The notes under the pieces were generated by a model that was not told the origin of the DNA, searched no databases, and worked only from the letters and a program-made list of their open reading frames with translations. Positions 1 to 11,330 of a stretch of DNA of 64,000 nt are shown in pieces (position 1 is the stretch's first letter; each line of letters begins with the position of its first letter). The stretch covers positions 29,302,894 through 29,366,893 of the forward strand of contig CM020618.1 of NCBI GenBank assembly GCA_009829735.1. Reading direction: 5' to 3'. Source of the stretch: Pyropia yezoensis (lineage: Eukaryota > Rhodophyta > Bangiophyceae > Bangiales > Bangiaceae). A program made the position numbers and the translations under genes.

Positions 1-936
1 CCCGCTGCACGTCTTCGACCTCGTCCTCGTCCAGGAAGGCAAACTGGTCCGTCCTGAAGTCGGGAGGAAACCCGAGCCTGCGGGAGAACTTCTCCCGTAG
101 GCGGTCCCATACACGACTCATCGCTGTGCCAAGTCGGCCATGTGGAATAACGAAAAAGTAGATATCGGAGAGTCGGAATCGAACCCGTGCCCTTGAGAAG
201 TAGGCGGAATGGCGCGCTCAAACCACTAGGCAGCCGGGCGAAATCCCTGACATCACGGGCCAGATTTGGGGTTTTGGCCCAATCTCATTACGAGTACCTA
301 CCTTTTAGGTAAGCCGATCGGTGATTATGTATTATGCTACAGGCCACAGCGGAGAACAGTCAACCCCTCCTCATATAGAGGCCAAGCGGGGTAAAACTAC
401 CGCCCCAAGGCCTCTCGTGGGAAGACGCGGCCCGTCTCCGGGGGAGATCTCGCAGCCAACCCAAAGCCGGGTGACGCGGAAGTCCCATCCCTCGGAGCGA
501 TCGCGGAGCCCCCGCCGGAAGTCCCGGCGGGCGCTGCATCGTAGGAGGTGTCCTCCATACGTTCATCCAGGGCGTCTGTCTCCACCCCCGGGGTCACCAT
601 GGCTCTCCCCAAGTTAGGGAGAGACGACCTGGCTGCAGACGCACGAGACCCACCTCGAGTTGAGGGGGGCTCGGATCACGGGTAGATGGGTGGCCTCCCC
701 AGCGTGGGGCGGCCCAGGGGAAGGTGAAGAGGATGTGTCGGTGGTGGTGAGGTGCGAACCAAGGAGAGCAAGCTGCCGAGTGGGCAAGCTTGAGGAGAGG
801 GACGGTGAACGTGACCGCCTCCACGTCCACGAGACGTACCCAGGGGGACAGCAAGTCGCGCCCCTACCGCCGAGACGTGCGTTTATACGCCCCCTCGCAG
901 GGCCGACCGGGTCGGTCGGAACTGAGAAGAGGGGAG
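1..936 (-). pseudogene. Decayed 3' internal end of a gypsy element (antisense ORF start plus leader)
   Basis: This stretch aligns with 18,900-19,646 and 26,660-27,414, the part of the intact element that holds the start of its antisense ORF and the leader before the 3' LTR. The antisense ORF would start at the ATG complementary to 597-599. It is broken by a Trp-to-TAG change at 397-399 and by a 201-bp insertion at 141-341. Outside those breaks the frame is still readable to the window edge. Differences from the intact copies are concentrated at third codon positions. The rest of the element lies left of the window, so its true length is unknown. Confidence 0.85.
141..341. mobile_element. 201-bp nested insertion with 5-bp target duplication and tRNA-like boxes
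   Basis: Compared with the uninterrupted copies at about 19,050 and 26,815, exactly 201 bp are inserted here. They are flanked by a GGCCA duplication (136-140 and 342-346). The insert begins TGTGGAATAA and ends with the complement of TGTAGCATAA, so the ends are TGT...ACA with 8 of 10 bases inverted. Read on the minus strand it holds an A-box-like TGCCTAGTGG and a perfect B-box GGTTCGATTCC, the two parts of a tRNA-type Pol III promoter. It also has a TACCTA/TAGGTA hairpin at 295-310. A 5-bp duplication with TG...CA ends fits a small solo LTR or TRIM/SMART-type element; a short TIR element or tRNA-derived SINE is less likely. Confidence 0.65.
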
Positions 937-1404
937 GGTGGCAGTATTGACCCCCAGGTAGGGGGCAACACGTGCCATGCAAGGGGCGGCAGGCCACTAG
1001 CCTGATCCGTTCCTCCCCCTGCATTCGGGTCCATATTCCCTAAGTTTGGGATTGTTAGCTTAGTAGTAAATCCAACTTGGACTTGAGGGTTTTCTGCATT
1101 TATCGTCTTGAATTTTCGTGTGGCCCGGTGGGCAGGTGCTGGGGTGGGAGATTCTGAGTGGCGAGATTCTGAGTGGACCCTGGGAGGATAAGGGGAGGGA
1201 CAGCGGGGCTTGGCCTTGCTTCCCCGTCCCGACCAAGAAACTGTTGGCCCACACACCATCTTCTTGTAAGTCAGTGGGGGGATTGCCCCACAACAGGGAT
1301 AGAGTGTGTGCGACTTGCACTTCTTCCGGTTCCCCCGACGCGGGAGGCAGGCCTTGTACACCGCCCCAACTTGGGTGTCGCGTGTGCGAGTGGTTTTTGC
1401 GACA
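937..1404 (+). repeat. Diverged LTR of the decayed gypsy copy
   Basis: This matches the 489-bp LTRs at 10,723 and 27,415 along its length. Both termini have drifted: the 5' end reads GGTGGCAG instead of TGTGGCAG and the 3' end GCGACA instead of GCCACA. It carries only one copy of the 20-bp GGTTTGCCCCACAACAGG unit that is tandemly doubled in the young LTRs, so that doubling probably arose later in the family. The divergence marks an older insertion than the element at 10,723. Confidence 0.85.
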
Positions 1405-3530
1405 ACGGCTGTGGAAGGCTCTTGACTAACTCCCCCCCGTGGGTGTTCCACCAACAGACCTGGTCGGCGGCAGCGGTCGGCACTCCAGCTCCGCCGGCGG
1501 CCAACAGCGGTGGAGTGTAGCCGTCGGAGACTTCGCCTACCATGTCGGACGGCCTCAGGCAACGGGCGGTCTGCAGCGAAGGATCAGCGTTGACCACAGG
1601 GACTTGGAGATGGTCGCAGACTGCGAGCGGATCGGTGGCGCGAGTCAAGCCTGCTTCCACAGCGGCCGTAGGTGGCGCGCCAGCGATGGCAACGGTGACC
1701 ATCTCTCGGCGAAGACGCGGGCTGCCGCCGTCGCGCCCTCCACCCGGCGCACCCCCAGCAAGCGGGTGGTCACAACCAGAGCGGTTGGGAGGGAGAGTAT
1801 GGCAATGAGAGCTTAAGGCATGCTCGCTAGGCGCTTTGCGCATTGCAGTAAAGATGGCGAATGGGCGCGAAAACTCTCGAAAGTGACTGCTTCCAACTAT
1901 TGCAGTTCCCCGAATTTTGCCTCATGGAGACAAGAGCAGCAGTGTGACAACAAGGCCATGAGCCAACTGTGTGCCAGGAGCTCGCAGCGGACCAATAGCG
2001 TGCTGTGGGGCTTTCCTGGTGATCAGGCGATGATTGGCTGCTGTCGCGGCGGATCTGGTACCAAACGCCGGGTGGCCTGATAGCTCTTGTTTTCTCTCAG
2101 GACCTCGGCGGATTTCCCTCTATCTTGACCCGATCCAGTCAAGAACACTGGGAGAGGTCGCCGCTGGTAACTGCGATGTATGTTCCCTCTTCGATGTGGG
2201 CAAAAATCACAAGAAAGTCTCATATCGCACTGGTTCCACACAAACGCGGAGCACTCGTTGGCCAGTGGTGCGCCATTTGAGGCATGACAGTGGCCTGTTG
2301 TGGGCCTGTTGTTGTTAATGTCGCCATGAGACAAAATTCGGTGTACTGTAATTAATGGTATTTTGAGCACAATATCACGTCTATTTTGGTTGTCTGTAAA
2401 CCGAAACGGTACGCCAGTGAGACGACGCTCAACGGACAGTCAAAAGCGACAGTCACATCAGGAACCCCGGGAGTCCGCGTTCTTTCTCCATCGACCAGCC
2501 TCCCGAGAAATAGACAGGGTCCCACGCGCGGAGCGTCGCTTCGTCGGCGATTTCGTCGGGCATGCTCTCCCCGCTGCGCTGTCTCTCCTTGCACCAGTGG
2601 TGCTCTTGCTGTTTCTCGCGCACCGGCACTGCCGCTGTCTACAAGTCAGCTCTACTATCCGACGGGCGGCGGCGCCGCCGGCGTGGTTGCCGCGGCAGCT
2701 TCCGTCGCATCCAGTGACGCAGCCGCGGCGACAGCTGGCGTTTCCGCAGCCGCTGTTGCCACGGCTGCCGCGTCTTCCGCCGCTGCCGCCGCCGCCGCCC
2801 CTGATGTAGCTGACGCCGCGGCCGCCACGACTGCCGCGCCGGCCCCCTCCAGAGGGGTGCATGCGTAATCGCTTCGCCTGTGTCTCTCGGCGGCGTGTCC
2901 TCGGCGTACAAGCTTGGACCGCATCATTTACTCGCCCCGTCTCTCGGCAGTGTTTGTAAACAGCTCTGGCTGGCAGTTCTGCCCACCATGAATGCTCGTG
3001 AACAGGGTATGTTTGTCGCGTTTGTACGCGACGATGAACGCCAGGTCGTCGACAGCCGCAAAGGCCTAGGGATAGCGACACTGCTCCCGTCGCTTTTCTC
3101 TGTGCAAAGAGCCGTGGGGTTTCTGAAGTCCTTCATCGACCGCACTGCAGGTTTGCAGTGGGTTACCACCCTTTCCATTGCTCCGTGGGCAGCGAGCGCG
3201 TGCCGGAGCGGCCGAGAACCATCTGACACGCGCCCCCAACCGTCTAGCTGTCTAAGTCGTGACGAGCACGCACCAGAGCGGCAGTATTCACGCACACACA
3301 AGTCTGCCTTCACGAATGGGACAAGCGAAGAGCACCCCCATGCGCACATATACCCCCCTCGCCCCACACCCAGCGACCCTACACCCCGGGCCACGTGCGG
3401 GCCAATCATGTTCCAGGCCAGCGGTGCCAGCAGGAATCTCTCCGCCCTCCTCCCGCGGATCATCCCCACCAGAGGGCAACTGGTCCCATAGCAAATACAA
3501 CAAAAAATCCCTCAACAGTGCAGAAGCTCA
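1405..3530. other. No supported gene
   Basis: Open frames of 60-230 codons exist on both strands but overlap each other, lack recognisable domains and are what GC-rich DNA gives by chance. A stretch near 2,650-2,850 is a GCC/GCN-rich run that reads as poly-alanine in several frames. I see no RNA gene or clear repeat. Confidence 0.5.
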
Positions 3531-3540
3531 CAAACAAAGT

Positions 3541-3603
3541 AGCCCCCCTATGGGGGGTAAACCCCTTACAATTGGATTGGGCTTACGCCCACCCAAATCC
3601 AAT
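3541..3603. repeat. Cluster of short inverted repeats upstream of the PIF1 remnant
   Basis: Three hairpins lie side by side: six C and six G separated by TAT at about 3,543-3,557, GTAA/TTAC just after it, and ATTGGATT...AATCCAAT with an inner GGGC/GCCC at about 3,571-3,603. They sit about 130 bp before the helicase remnant. They could mark the end of a mobile or retroposed segment, but no partner terminus was found. Confidence 0.4.
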
Positions 3604-3732
3604 ATCCCGCGGAGATACCGGTGCAGGTCTCGGGTCACCCAATGCCCGGGTGAGCCGAAGGACCCCGACGGGACCCACCGACTGGGGGCCATGCGGATAG
3701 CCGTGGCCACCCAGTGAGGGCTCCACGAGTGC

Positions 3733-4954
3733 GTGCCTTGGCACCGGTGGCACCGTATGCCACCGTATCGCCAGGGCAGTGCCCCGGCGCGATTGTTGGG
3801 GGATCCCTTGGATCCCTACAAGCGGCTCGCCATGACGGAGCTGTTGCTTCTTGACGAAGCGTCCATGGAGTCAAGCAGATTGTTCACCGCGCTGGTCTAC
3901 TGCATGAACGCAGCCCGCACTGAGTTTTGCCGGGCAGCGATGTGGCGTATGATCGCTTTTGGGGACTATTACCAGCTGCCTCCTGTGTACAACATGGAGG
4001 AGGAGGACAAGCTGTTTGACATTGAAGCCAGTTCCGCCTTTGAGTCGGCAGCGTGGCCGACCCTTCTTCAGCAATCAATGCTTGAGCTTACGTACGTCTG
4101 GCGGCAGGCGGACCAACAACTGATGGAGATGCTAGCGGATCTACGCATTGGGACCGTATCGCAAGACCTCGCGGCATTTCTCGACGAACGAAAGCAACAT
4201 TATGAGGACGCCATCAGGAGCAACGACGGATGGATTGAGGATGCCACGCACATCTTTCCTCGTACGGTGGAGGATCGGCAGCACAACAACATGTGTCTGT
4301 CAAGGACGGAGCGCGCTACCGGCAGACGTCGCACCGCTTACACAGCTGTCGACAGTGCCGTTGACGTGGCTCGCTCGGACTTGGCACTGAGAAAGGTGCT
4401 GGACTCTTCACTTGTTGTACCACACATATTGGAGCTGTGCATTGGGGCACGAGTGGCAATGTGCAGCAGCACAAAGAAGCAGAATTTAAAGCGGATCTAT
4501 CGGCACTGTGGTGGGCATTGCGGACGTCAGCGACCCAGTCTTGGAGGCTTTGCGGGCCAAGAGAGCGCCTCTTGTGCGCTTTGCGAACGTGCGCGGCACC
4601 GAGATCACCATCACTATCGTTGCTGAACACCTTTCGTTGGAGTCTGTGCAGCATAATGGTCCTTATGCGAAGCGGCTGCAGATCCCACTAGTTCTTGCGT
4701 GGGGCGTGACAGTTCATCGCGTGGAGGGACCGAGTCTGGACAGGGCCGTGATTGACCTGTCCCGGTGCGTCAGGGCTGGCATAGTCTACGTTGCTCTGTC
4801 CCGCATACGCTCCATGGATGGGGTGTTTGTGAAGTATTTCGCACCGGAGCGGGCGCGGGCAGACTCTGTTGTGCAGGCCTTTTCCGCAAAACAGGGCTCC
4901 CTGGCTGACGAGCACGCGGACTGTACGTCTTTTCCTGAGAGTGCGGTTCTTTGA
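3733..4954 (+). pseudogene. PIF1-type DNA helicase, 5'-truncated and frameshifted
   Basis: PIF1 helicases are 5'-3' DNA helicases of nucleus and mitochondria; related domains occur in Helitrons. The first frame carries motif II LLLDEASM (from about 3,844) and motif III GDYYQLPPV (about 3,961-3,987). The reading then moves by one frame near 4,487-4,503, and the second frame continues with the motif V-like AWGVTVHRVEGPSLD (about 4,699) and YVALSR (about 4,787-4,804). The Walker A loop, expected about 60-70 residues before motif II, is absent upstream in any frame. The copy is therefore not a working gene. An A11 run at 5,048-5,058 follows the stop by 93 bp, which would fit a 5'-truncated retrocopy; a relic of a Helitron-like element is the alternative. 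Confidence 0.8.
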
Positions 4955-7900
4955 CTATTTCTCTATGATGCTTGTAGCCCGAAACTTGGGATTCCTGCTT
5001 GTGTTCATGTGTACCACTCTGCGCTGACTTGCGGTCGACCATAAATGAAAAAAAAAAATGCACTTGCCACGCAGACGGACCATCACCATACAAGGAGACA
5101 CAGCCATTACCTACGCAAGAAGAGGAGGAACCCAAGTTGAAAGGCGCTTTCATCGACAGATGGGCAGACGCACCCTGCGTCGGTGACATCATGCACACTC
5201 GCGGCGGGGCGGACGTCAGAGCAGGGAGCAGCGCCTTGTCGCCCGCGGCAACCGCTGCCGACAGCCGCATCCGCACACCACAGCCGTTTTCCGTTACGAC
5301 CTGGCGAATGTGCGTTCTGCATCCCGTCTCACCCGCCAGCCTGCAACTGCTGCGCACATGTCTGCAGCCTCGACCGTCATCACCACTGTCGCGACTGCGA
5401 CAACCACTTCTGTGCAGGCCGGCGGCCCATGGGGGCGCCGCTTCGCAGAAGCGGCAGGCGCTCTCCGCGCGGCGGCTGGTGCCGCGGGAGGCTGGGAAGC
5501 CGCAGCGGTCTGACTAGCGATGGCGCGTATCGGCACTCTCCCGCCCCGTGACACCTGGCGGTAGTTTCAACTCGGGGTTGTGGCTGCCAGCCGCCGCTTC
5601 CGCTAGCTGCTGACCGCCCACGCCAAAGCGAGGCCGGAGAATTGGCGGCGGGAGTTGGCAGCGCTGGCCGTGGAATGGCCACAAGCAGCCGCGGAGGTCC
5701 CGGCCTGGAGCCATGGGCAGCAACTGTACGCCTGGCCGCTAGTGGCCTTGACGTGGGGGAGGGTCGCCCTGCTGACTGGGGTGGTACGTGTGGACGTCGC
5801 GGGCCAGGGAAGGAAGGGGTGGGCTTCGGTGACGAAGAACTGGGAGGCGGGAGGCGACGTCGAGACCAAGGAGACAGTAAAAGAAAGTGACGCAGAAGGG
5901 GCCAAAAAGGGGCCGGCGGTCAGCCCTGGGAGGTAAGCAGTGCCTACCTACGCAGGTCCGCTTCGCTGACAACCGTGACAGCGGCAGCGACGGCGAGGGC
6001 CTCGGCAGCAACGAAACACAAGTCGAGGCGTTCAGAAGGGAGGAGGGAGCCGCCGGCGTAAGCGGCGGAGTCCAAGTCGCTTACCAGGCTGGGAAAGGCC
6101 CGCCTGTCACCGACGGGTGCGCGAGCGTCCGTGGTATTCGTGGAGAGTAGGGTTGTAGTCATCGGACGAGTTGCTGGACCACGCGTCGGTCGTAGTATGT
6201 ACTTGTTTGAACTTGCCTACCGCAAAGTCGCTCGCGCGAGACCCCCTGCGTATTCGCCTTCACCGGCCTGAGCGTCCGTTGCTCTGGGATGCGCTAAGAA
6301 CTCCAAGCGTCTCGAGGGACGGCGATCATCCGGAACGGACAGCTGCATACGACCATGAGACACTCGCATCCATGGCGTGGGCGACTTCGGGGGGTGGGGC
6401 AGACTTGGGGGGAGTCGCTGTCGGCGGGGGCGGGGAGGGTACCGATAGCGGGTGCTTAGGCTATTGCCTTGCCGGGTGCGGAAGCTCCCCCGGGCGGGGG
6501 TGGAGCTGGCTGACTGGAGACTGCTGCAGGTGCGCGGGAGCGAGCCCAGCTCCCGGGGCAACGGCGGCTTCTTCGCGAGCGGAGGCGACTAGTACTCGGG
6601 GGCTGGCGGCCGTTTTCAGGCAGGGAGAGTCTGCTGGTGAAAGGGCGGGTTGCTTCAGAGAATGAGATATACTAGAGAGGTGGGTGGGGCGTGCTGGCGT
6701 CAAGCGGCAGCTGCTCCGGGGGTGTTGCGCTGGCTGCGGCGTGGCGCGCTGCTTCAGGTGGGTGTGGGGTGACTTATGGAAGGGTGCTGGTGGCAGCTTG
6801 CTGGCCAGGGAGAGCAGAGGAAGGAGGGAGGGGGGCCGCAGGCTCAGCCGCTGCGCTTGGGGGGTGCAAACGGCGCGGTGGCGGGCTGCAGTCCGTGCAG
6901 GGGTTGGTGCAAGTTAACGATCTAGGGACCGCGGCTTTAACGCGAGGAGACCTTTTTGGTGAGGTGCAGGGCTGCTGCAGAGGTTCAGCGACAGTTGTCG
7001 GGGAGGAGGCGGAGGCTATCATGTCGGGTTCGGTGGCTAGTTACGTGGCGGGGGAGGGCCACTGCCTGCGTGGTGGCGGACCGCTGTCAGTGAGGGTTGG
7101 CGGCAGCAGAGTGTTGGACGCGGGAGGGCTGATGCGAAGCAAGCGCCGCTGCTACCACAGCGGAGGCCGAGGCTTGTGGGGAAGGGGGGCCGCTTGCAGC
7201 AGGCCTGTGTGCTGCTATTGGTGTGGGACGGGTGGGCTGTTTTCGGGGCGAGGGCGACAACTGGCCGGAGGGAAGCCCCTTTTTGCCCGATGCATTGCTG
7301 CCGCCCTGGGTTGGGCGCCTGCCACTGAGGCGCGGGCGGGGGCTGACTGTGGGAGATGTATGATGGCACTGGCAGCGCACTTCGAGCTGATCCCGCCCAT
7401 TCGCGGTGTCCCCCACAGATCAGAGATCACGAGCACCTCGTGATGCATGGTGCGCAAGTCTGGAAGAGTAACGGCCAAGTAGCGTTAACCAGCAGGACAG
7501 CGGGTACCTGGGGAGTTTCAATGGCGGGAAGGGGTGCCACGACCACATAGGTAGCAAGGCAGCAAGTGTACGCTTTCACGCCGGCCGGGGACGGCTGCGG
7601 GCGCAGTGGGCCTGGTGCTTCATTTTGGTGAAGGGGCCGCAGCAGGCGCACGGGATCCCTGCCTGCTGCTCCGGCTCGCGGAAGGCGCCCCCCGCCAAAT
7701 TCGCACCGTCATCCACCACCAACTGGCTCCAAGAGCAGCGGCTTGATCAGAACCGTCTGCACCCAGCTCGAGTGGCAGCCATGCCTAGGCCAACTCAGCT
7801 GCAGCAGCCCTCTACCCCAGAAGCCGTAGTCCCACCAGCAGACTACCAGTGGCAGCCACATCCGGGCAGTGAGAGCAACAGATGCCTTCCTTCCCATCCG

Positions 7901-9240
7901 CAGCGGCTCCATGAGGAGGAGCCGTCTCCCATCCCAGCTCTTAACGACTCCCCGCAAAGCGGCCGACGAACCCGGAGGGACTGTCGCCGCCCGAGTGCCA
8001 GCTTCAGCCTCCGTAGACCCTTTCGTAGCAGCCCCCTCCCCGCGCCAGCAGCCGTCCCCGGCCAGCCAGCCGCCGCCTTCGCCTGGGATGTCGCCGCGCA
8101 CCTCCCCGGTGGTGGCCCCCCTCTACGCAACAGGTGGCCCTCCCTTTAACGGCAGCCACGGACCGTCTTACGGCCGCTGCCGACCCCTCCTGGCAGTGGA
8201 CAATACCCATCCGCAGCTAGCGACACAGCTCCATAAAGCTGGCTTTCCACCCCTCGCCCTCCCCTCCGCAGCAGCCGCCACTACCCACCGCTAGCTGCAC
8301 CCCACCCCCGCCAGCATCCATCTCAGGACGCCTGGCCGCTGCCCCGCCCCGGTGCAAGCCACCCTCCCCCCCGGCAGATGCCCGCTACACCACGGAGGTA
8401 GGACGACCCCTGCCGGAAGGGGTGGAATGTGAGCGAAAAATGGCACTGCTGTCGGAGATGTCGCGCCGCCTTCACCCGTGCGACCGTTTCATCAGCGGAG
8501 GCCCCGAAATAGGGCTACTGTAGTGTCCGACGGGGAATGCACGCTTCAGTACTGGCCGGTACCGTGTCAACCGGATCCGTTAGCTCGCATACCCCATCGA
8601 GTCAGCAGCAATTCCGAAGGGGTGCCTGCGCGGCTGCGTGCCTTGAGAGCTCCCCGCCCACCTTTCAGCCAGGATGCTGCTGCACTATCCTCTCGCCGCC
8701 CTCGGGTGCTCCTTCGGTGCCCGTCTCCCAGGTCCTACCCTCTTCAGGCGCACGGGTGCAGTTGTTCAGCGATTACTGCCAGCTCCGGTAGGAGACGAAA
8801 GCTGCCTGATGGGCGTGGCGTGCCGCGCCACCGATGTCAGGAGGACTGGCGATGCCGTCGTGGCGGCCGGCCCGCTGCTCCAGCGCTGCCAGCGTGGCTC
8901 TGTATCATCTACCTTGTCTGTGTTCTCTCCGAGCGGATTCCTATTTTGCTCTGCACCACGGCTTATTGACCCCCCCCCCCACCTGCAGCCAAGTACGCTT
9001 GTGCCGACTTCCTCATCGGAGTATCGATTTTGGCCTCCAGCGACCCCCTCCCCGAGGAACTGGCGCACCTTACGCCGCCGCGTCAACCACCAAGCATGCT
9101 CTTGGTGTTCTTCGACGACCACGGTGCGTTCCCGAGCGCTTCTGGCTTGGGGCTTAGGAATTGCCTCTTCTCTGTGCGTGCTGTTGATTGACTTGTGTGT
9201 GAGACCCGCCGTGGTTCTCGCAGGATGAGGGGGTGGTGTG
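4955..9240. other. No supported gene
   Basis: After the A11 run at 5,048-5,058 there is GC-rich sequence with overlapping short open frames on both strands and no recognisable domain. Bases 6,400-7,350 are strongly G-rich on the plus strand and 7,650-8,400 C-rich. No RNA gene, element terminus or clean repeat was found. Confidence 0.5.
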
Positions 9241-9272
9241 GTCACTCTCTTGGCTGAGTCGTTTTGTCACTT

Positions 9273-9483
9273 GCCGGGCGGCTGGCTGAGTTACCGGGGT
9301 GCTTGGTGCTCATGTAGCACCGGCGCCCCGGCGCTTGCCGGCCGACTGGCTGAGGGACTGGGTGCGTGCCGACTGAATTGACTCACCGGGAGCTCGCCGG
9401 GCCGATGGCTGAGCAACCGGGGCGCTTGCTGCTCTGGTAGCACATGTGCCCCGAGACTTGCCGGCCGACTGGCTGACTGACCG
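9273..9483. repeat. Two imperfect direct repeats, period 123 bp
   Basis: About 88 bp starting at 9,273 recur at 9,396. Both contain GGCTGAG, ACCGGGG, GCTT, GTAGCAC, GCCCCG and end CTTGCCGGCCGACTGGCTGA. The motif CTGGCTGA is also scattered just upstream. The bases between are less similar. The function is unknown. Confidence 0.65.
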
Positions 9484-10717
9484 CGGGCTCACTTTCATGA
9501 ATGCTGGGACATTCCGCCTCTTTCCTTTGCAAGCTCGAGCTGCCGTAGAGGTGACCGTGAGAACGACCGTTGAGTCGCATGCCGCCATCGTCTTCTTAGT
9601 CACCGAATTGACATGTCCATCTTCGCTCCCGACTGTTCTCGTCCCTCCATCTGGTCGCAAAAAGCAGGCGCGACTGGCGTGCCGGCTAGCTCCTGGTTCG
9701 GGCAACCCCGCAACAGTCAGCGCACGTGAAGCTCTCCGAGCTGACGCCGCCGTGGGTAGCGCCATTGGCGCTCTCGGGAACGGCGGTGGCTGGGGCACTG
9801 CCATTAGCAGCTCGGTGGTCATGGTCGAACGGCCGCTCTCTTATAACGTCCGCCAGCGGCTGGCGAGAGCGGCCGCGGTTGATGCTCGTCTTCGATTTGG
9901 GGCGGCGGAAGAGGCAGCAGTTGAGGCCGCGCTCTTACCGTCCGAGTACGAGCCCTCCCTATTCGTGCGCGCGATTGGCGATGGCTGCACTCGACGTACG
10001 ATCATGGAGTTGCCTACGGTGGCGGGGTTCATGTGGGCTCATGCGGGGGAGGGTGAAGCTCGAGTCGTCTGTTAAGGGCGCATTGTTGGCTCGGACATGC
10101 TTTTGCAGCTCCGTTGCAGTCATGTTTTCCACACACCGTGCGCACCCGGGTGGTTGGAGCGTCACAACCGGTGCGCCTGTGCAGCCGCCGTGTTGTTAAG
10201 TTGGTGGAGCAAGTTCTGAAAGTTGGGCCATGTTGCTCCTTTTATTCTCACCTATCAATCGTTAGTCTTGCGCAGCAACGGTTGCTGTCGTGAGGCCGAG
10301 GCACGACTAGACGAGCAACGAATGGTCTTTGCCGTCACAGGCCTCACCACCTTCGCCCCCTCTGCGGCAGTCACGACCGCCCCTGCTGCCACAGTCTGGG
10401 GGGGCATCGCCACTGCCGCCAGGTCCACAACACCTGAAGCCACGTCTGGAACCACCGCCGTGGCCGCTGCCACCACCCTCCCAGTGGCTCGCTTTGCATC
10501 CGCATCGCCGCCCTTCAGCGTTCGCTGCGCTAGGGTGCGGAAGCTGACCCGAGGGAGAGTGCCTCGCGACACCAGGGGGGCACCGCGTGAGGAAGGGGTC
10601 GCGCTAGGCTTGCGCGGGCAGGTCGTGTGTCAATGAGAGGGCATGCCACACGTCCCATGCCCAACACCTCAGCCGTCGAGCGGATCACGATGTTGGCGTG
10701 ACGACCACTGCTCACTA
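9484..10717. other. No supported gene; left flank of the gypsy insertion
   Basis: Open frames of 60-210 codons overlap on both strands with no recognisable domain. The sequence up to 10,717 resumes at 27,909 once the element and one copy of its target duplication are removed. No gene crossing that joint was recognised. Confidence 0.45.
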
Positions 10718-10722
10718 CCGAG
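10718..10722. repeat. Left target-site duplication CCGAG
   Basis: CCGAG directly precedes the 5' LTR and recurs directly after the 3' LTR at 27,904-27,908. A 5-bp duplication is normal for Ty3/gypsy integrases. Confidence 0.9.
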
Positions 10723-11211
10723 TGTGGCAGTATTGACCCCCAGGTAGGGGGGCAACACGTGCCATGCAAGGGGCGGCAGGCCACTAGCCTGATCCGTTCC
10801 TCCCCCTGCATTTGGGTCCATATTCCCTAAGTTTGGGATAGTTAGCTTAGTAGTAAATCCAACTTGGATTTGAGGGTTTTCTGCATTTATCGTCTTGAAT
10901 TTTCGTGTGGCCCGGTGGGCAGGTGCTGGGGTGGGAGATTCTGAGTGGCGAAATTCTGAGTGGACCCTGGGGGGATAAGGGGAGGGACAGCGGGGCTTGG
11001 CCCTGCGTCCCCGTCCCGACCAAGAAACTGTTGGACCACACACCATCCTCTTGTTTGTCCGTGGGAGGTTTGCCCCACAACAGGGGGGTTTGCCCCACAA
11101 CAGGGACAGAGTGTGTGCGACTTGCACTTCTTCCGGTTCCCCCGACACGGGAGGCAGCCCTAGCACACCGCCCCAACTTGGGTGCCGTGTGTGCTAGTGG
11201 TTTTTGCCACA
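10723..11211 (+). repeat. 5' LTR
   Basis: It starts TGTGGCAG and ends TTGCCACA, a 7-bp terminal inverted repeat. It contains a 20-bp unit doubled in tandem (about 11,067-11,104) and a 14-bp doubled GATTCTGAGTGG motif. It differs from the 3' LTR at about 10,746 (A/G), 10,952 (A/G), 11,066 (A/G) and 11,196 (A/C). No TATA box stands out. Confidence 0.95.
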
Positions 11212-11213
11212 TT

Positions 11214-11231
11214 TGGTGGAGCAGCAGGGGA
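11214..11231 (+). promoter_or_regulatory. Candidate primer-binding site
   Basis: TGGTGGAGCAGCAGGGG begins two bases after the 5' LTR. A TGG start complementary to a tRNA 3' CCA, placed here, is the usual minus-strand primer site. I could not match it to a particular tRNA by eye. Confidence 0.55.
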
Positions 11232-11330
11232 CAGAGGTAAACTTTACCTCCGGGTGCACCCGGGTGTAGGGGGCCCTCTGTCTCAGAGGAACGGTGGTCT
11301 TGGACCGTGTCATACGGATCGTCAGCCAAC

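Noticed and set aside
165..240. A functional tRNA gene on the minus strand
   Set aside because: A-box-like and B-box motifs are present, but the T-stem pairs at only two of five positions and no acceptor stem can be drawn. It is tRNA-like sequence inside an insertion.
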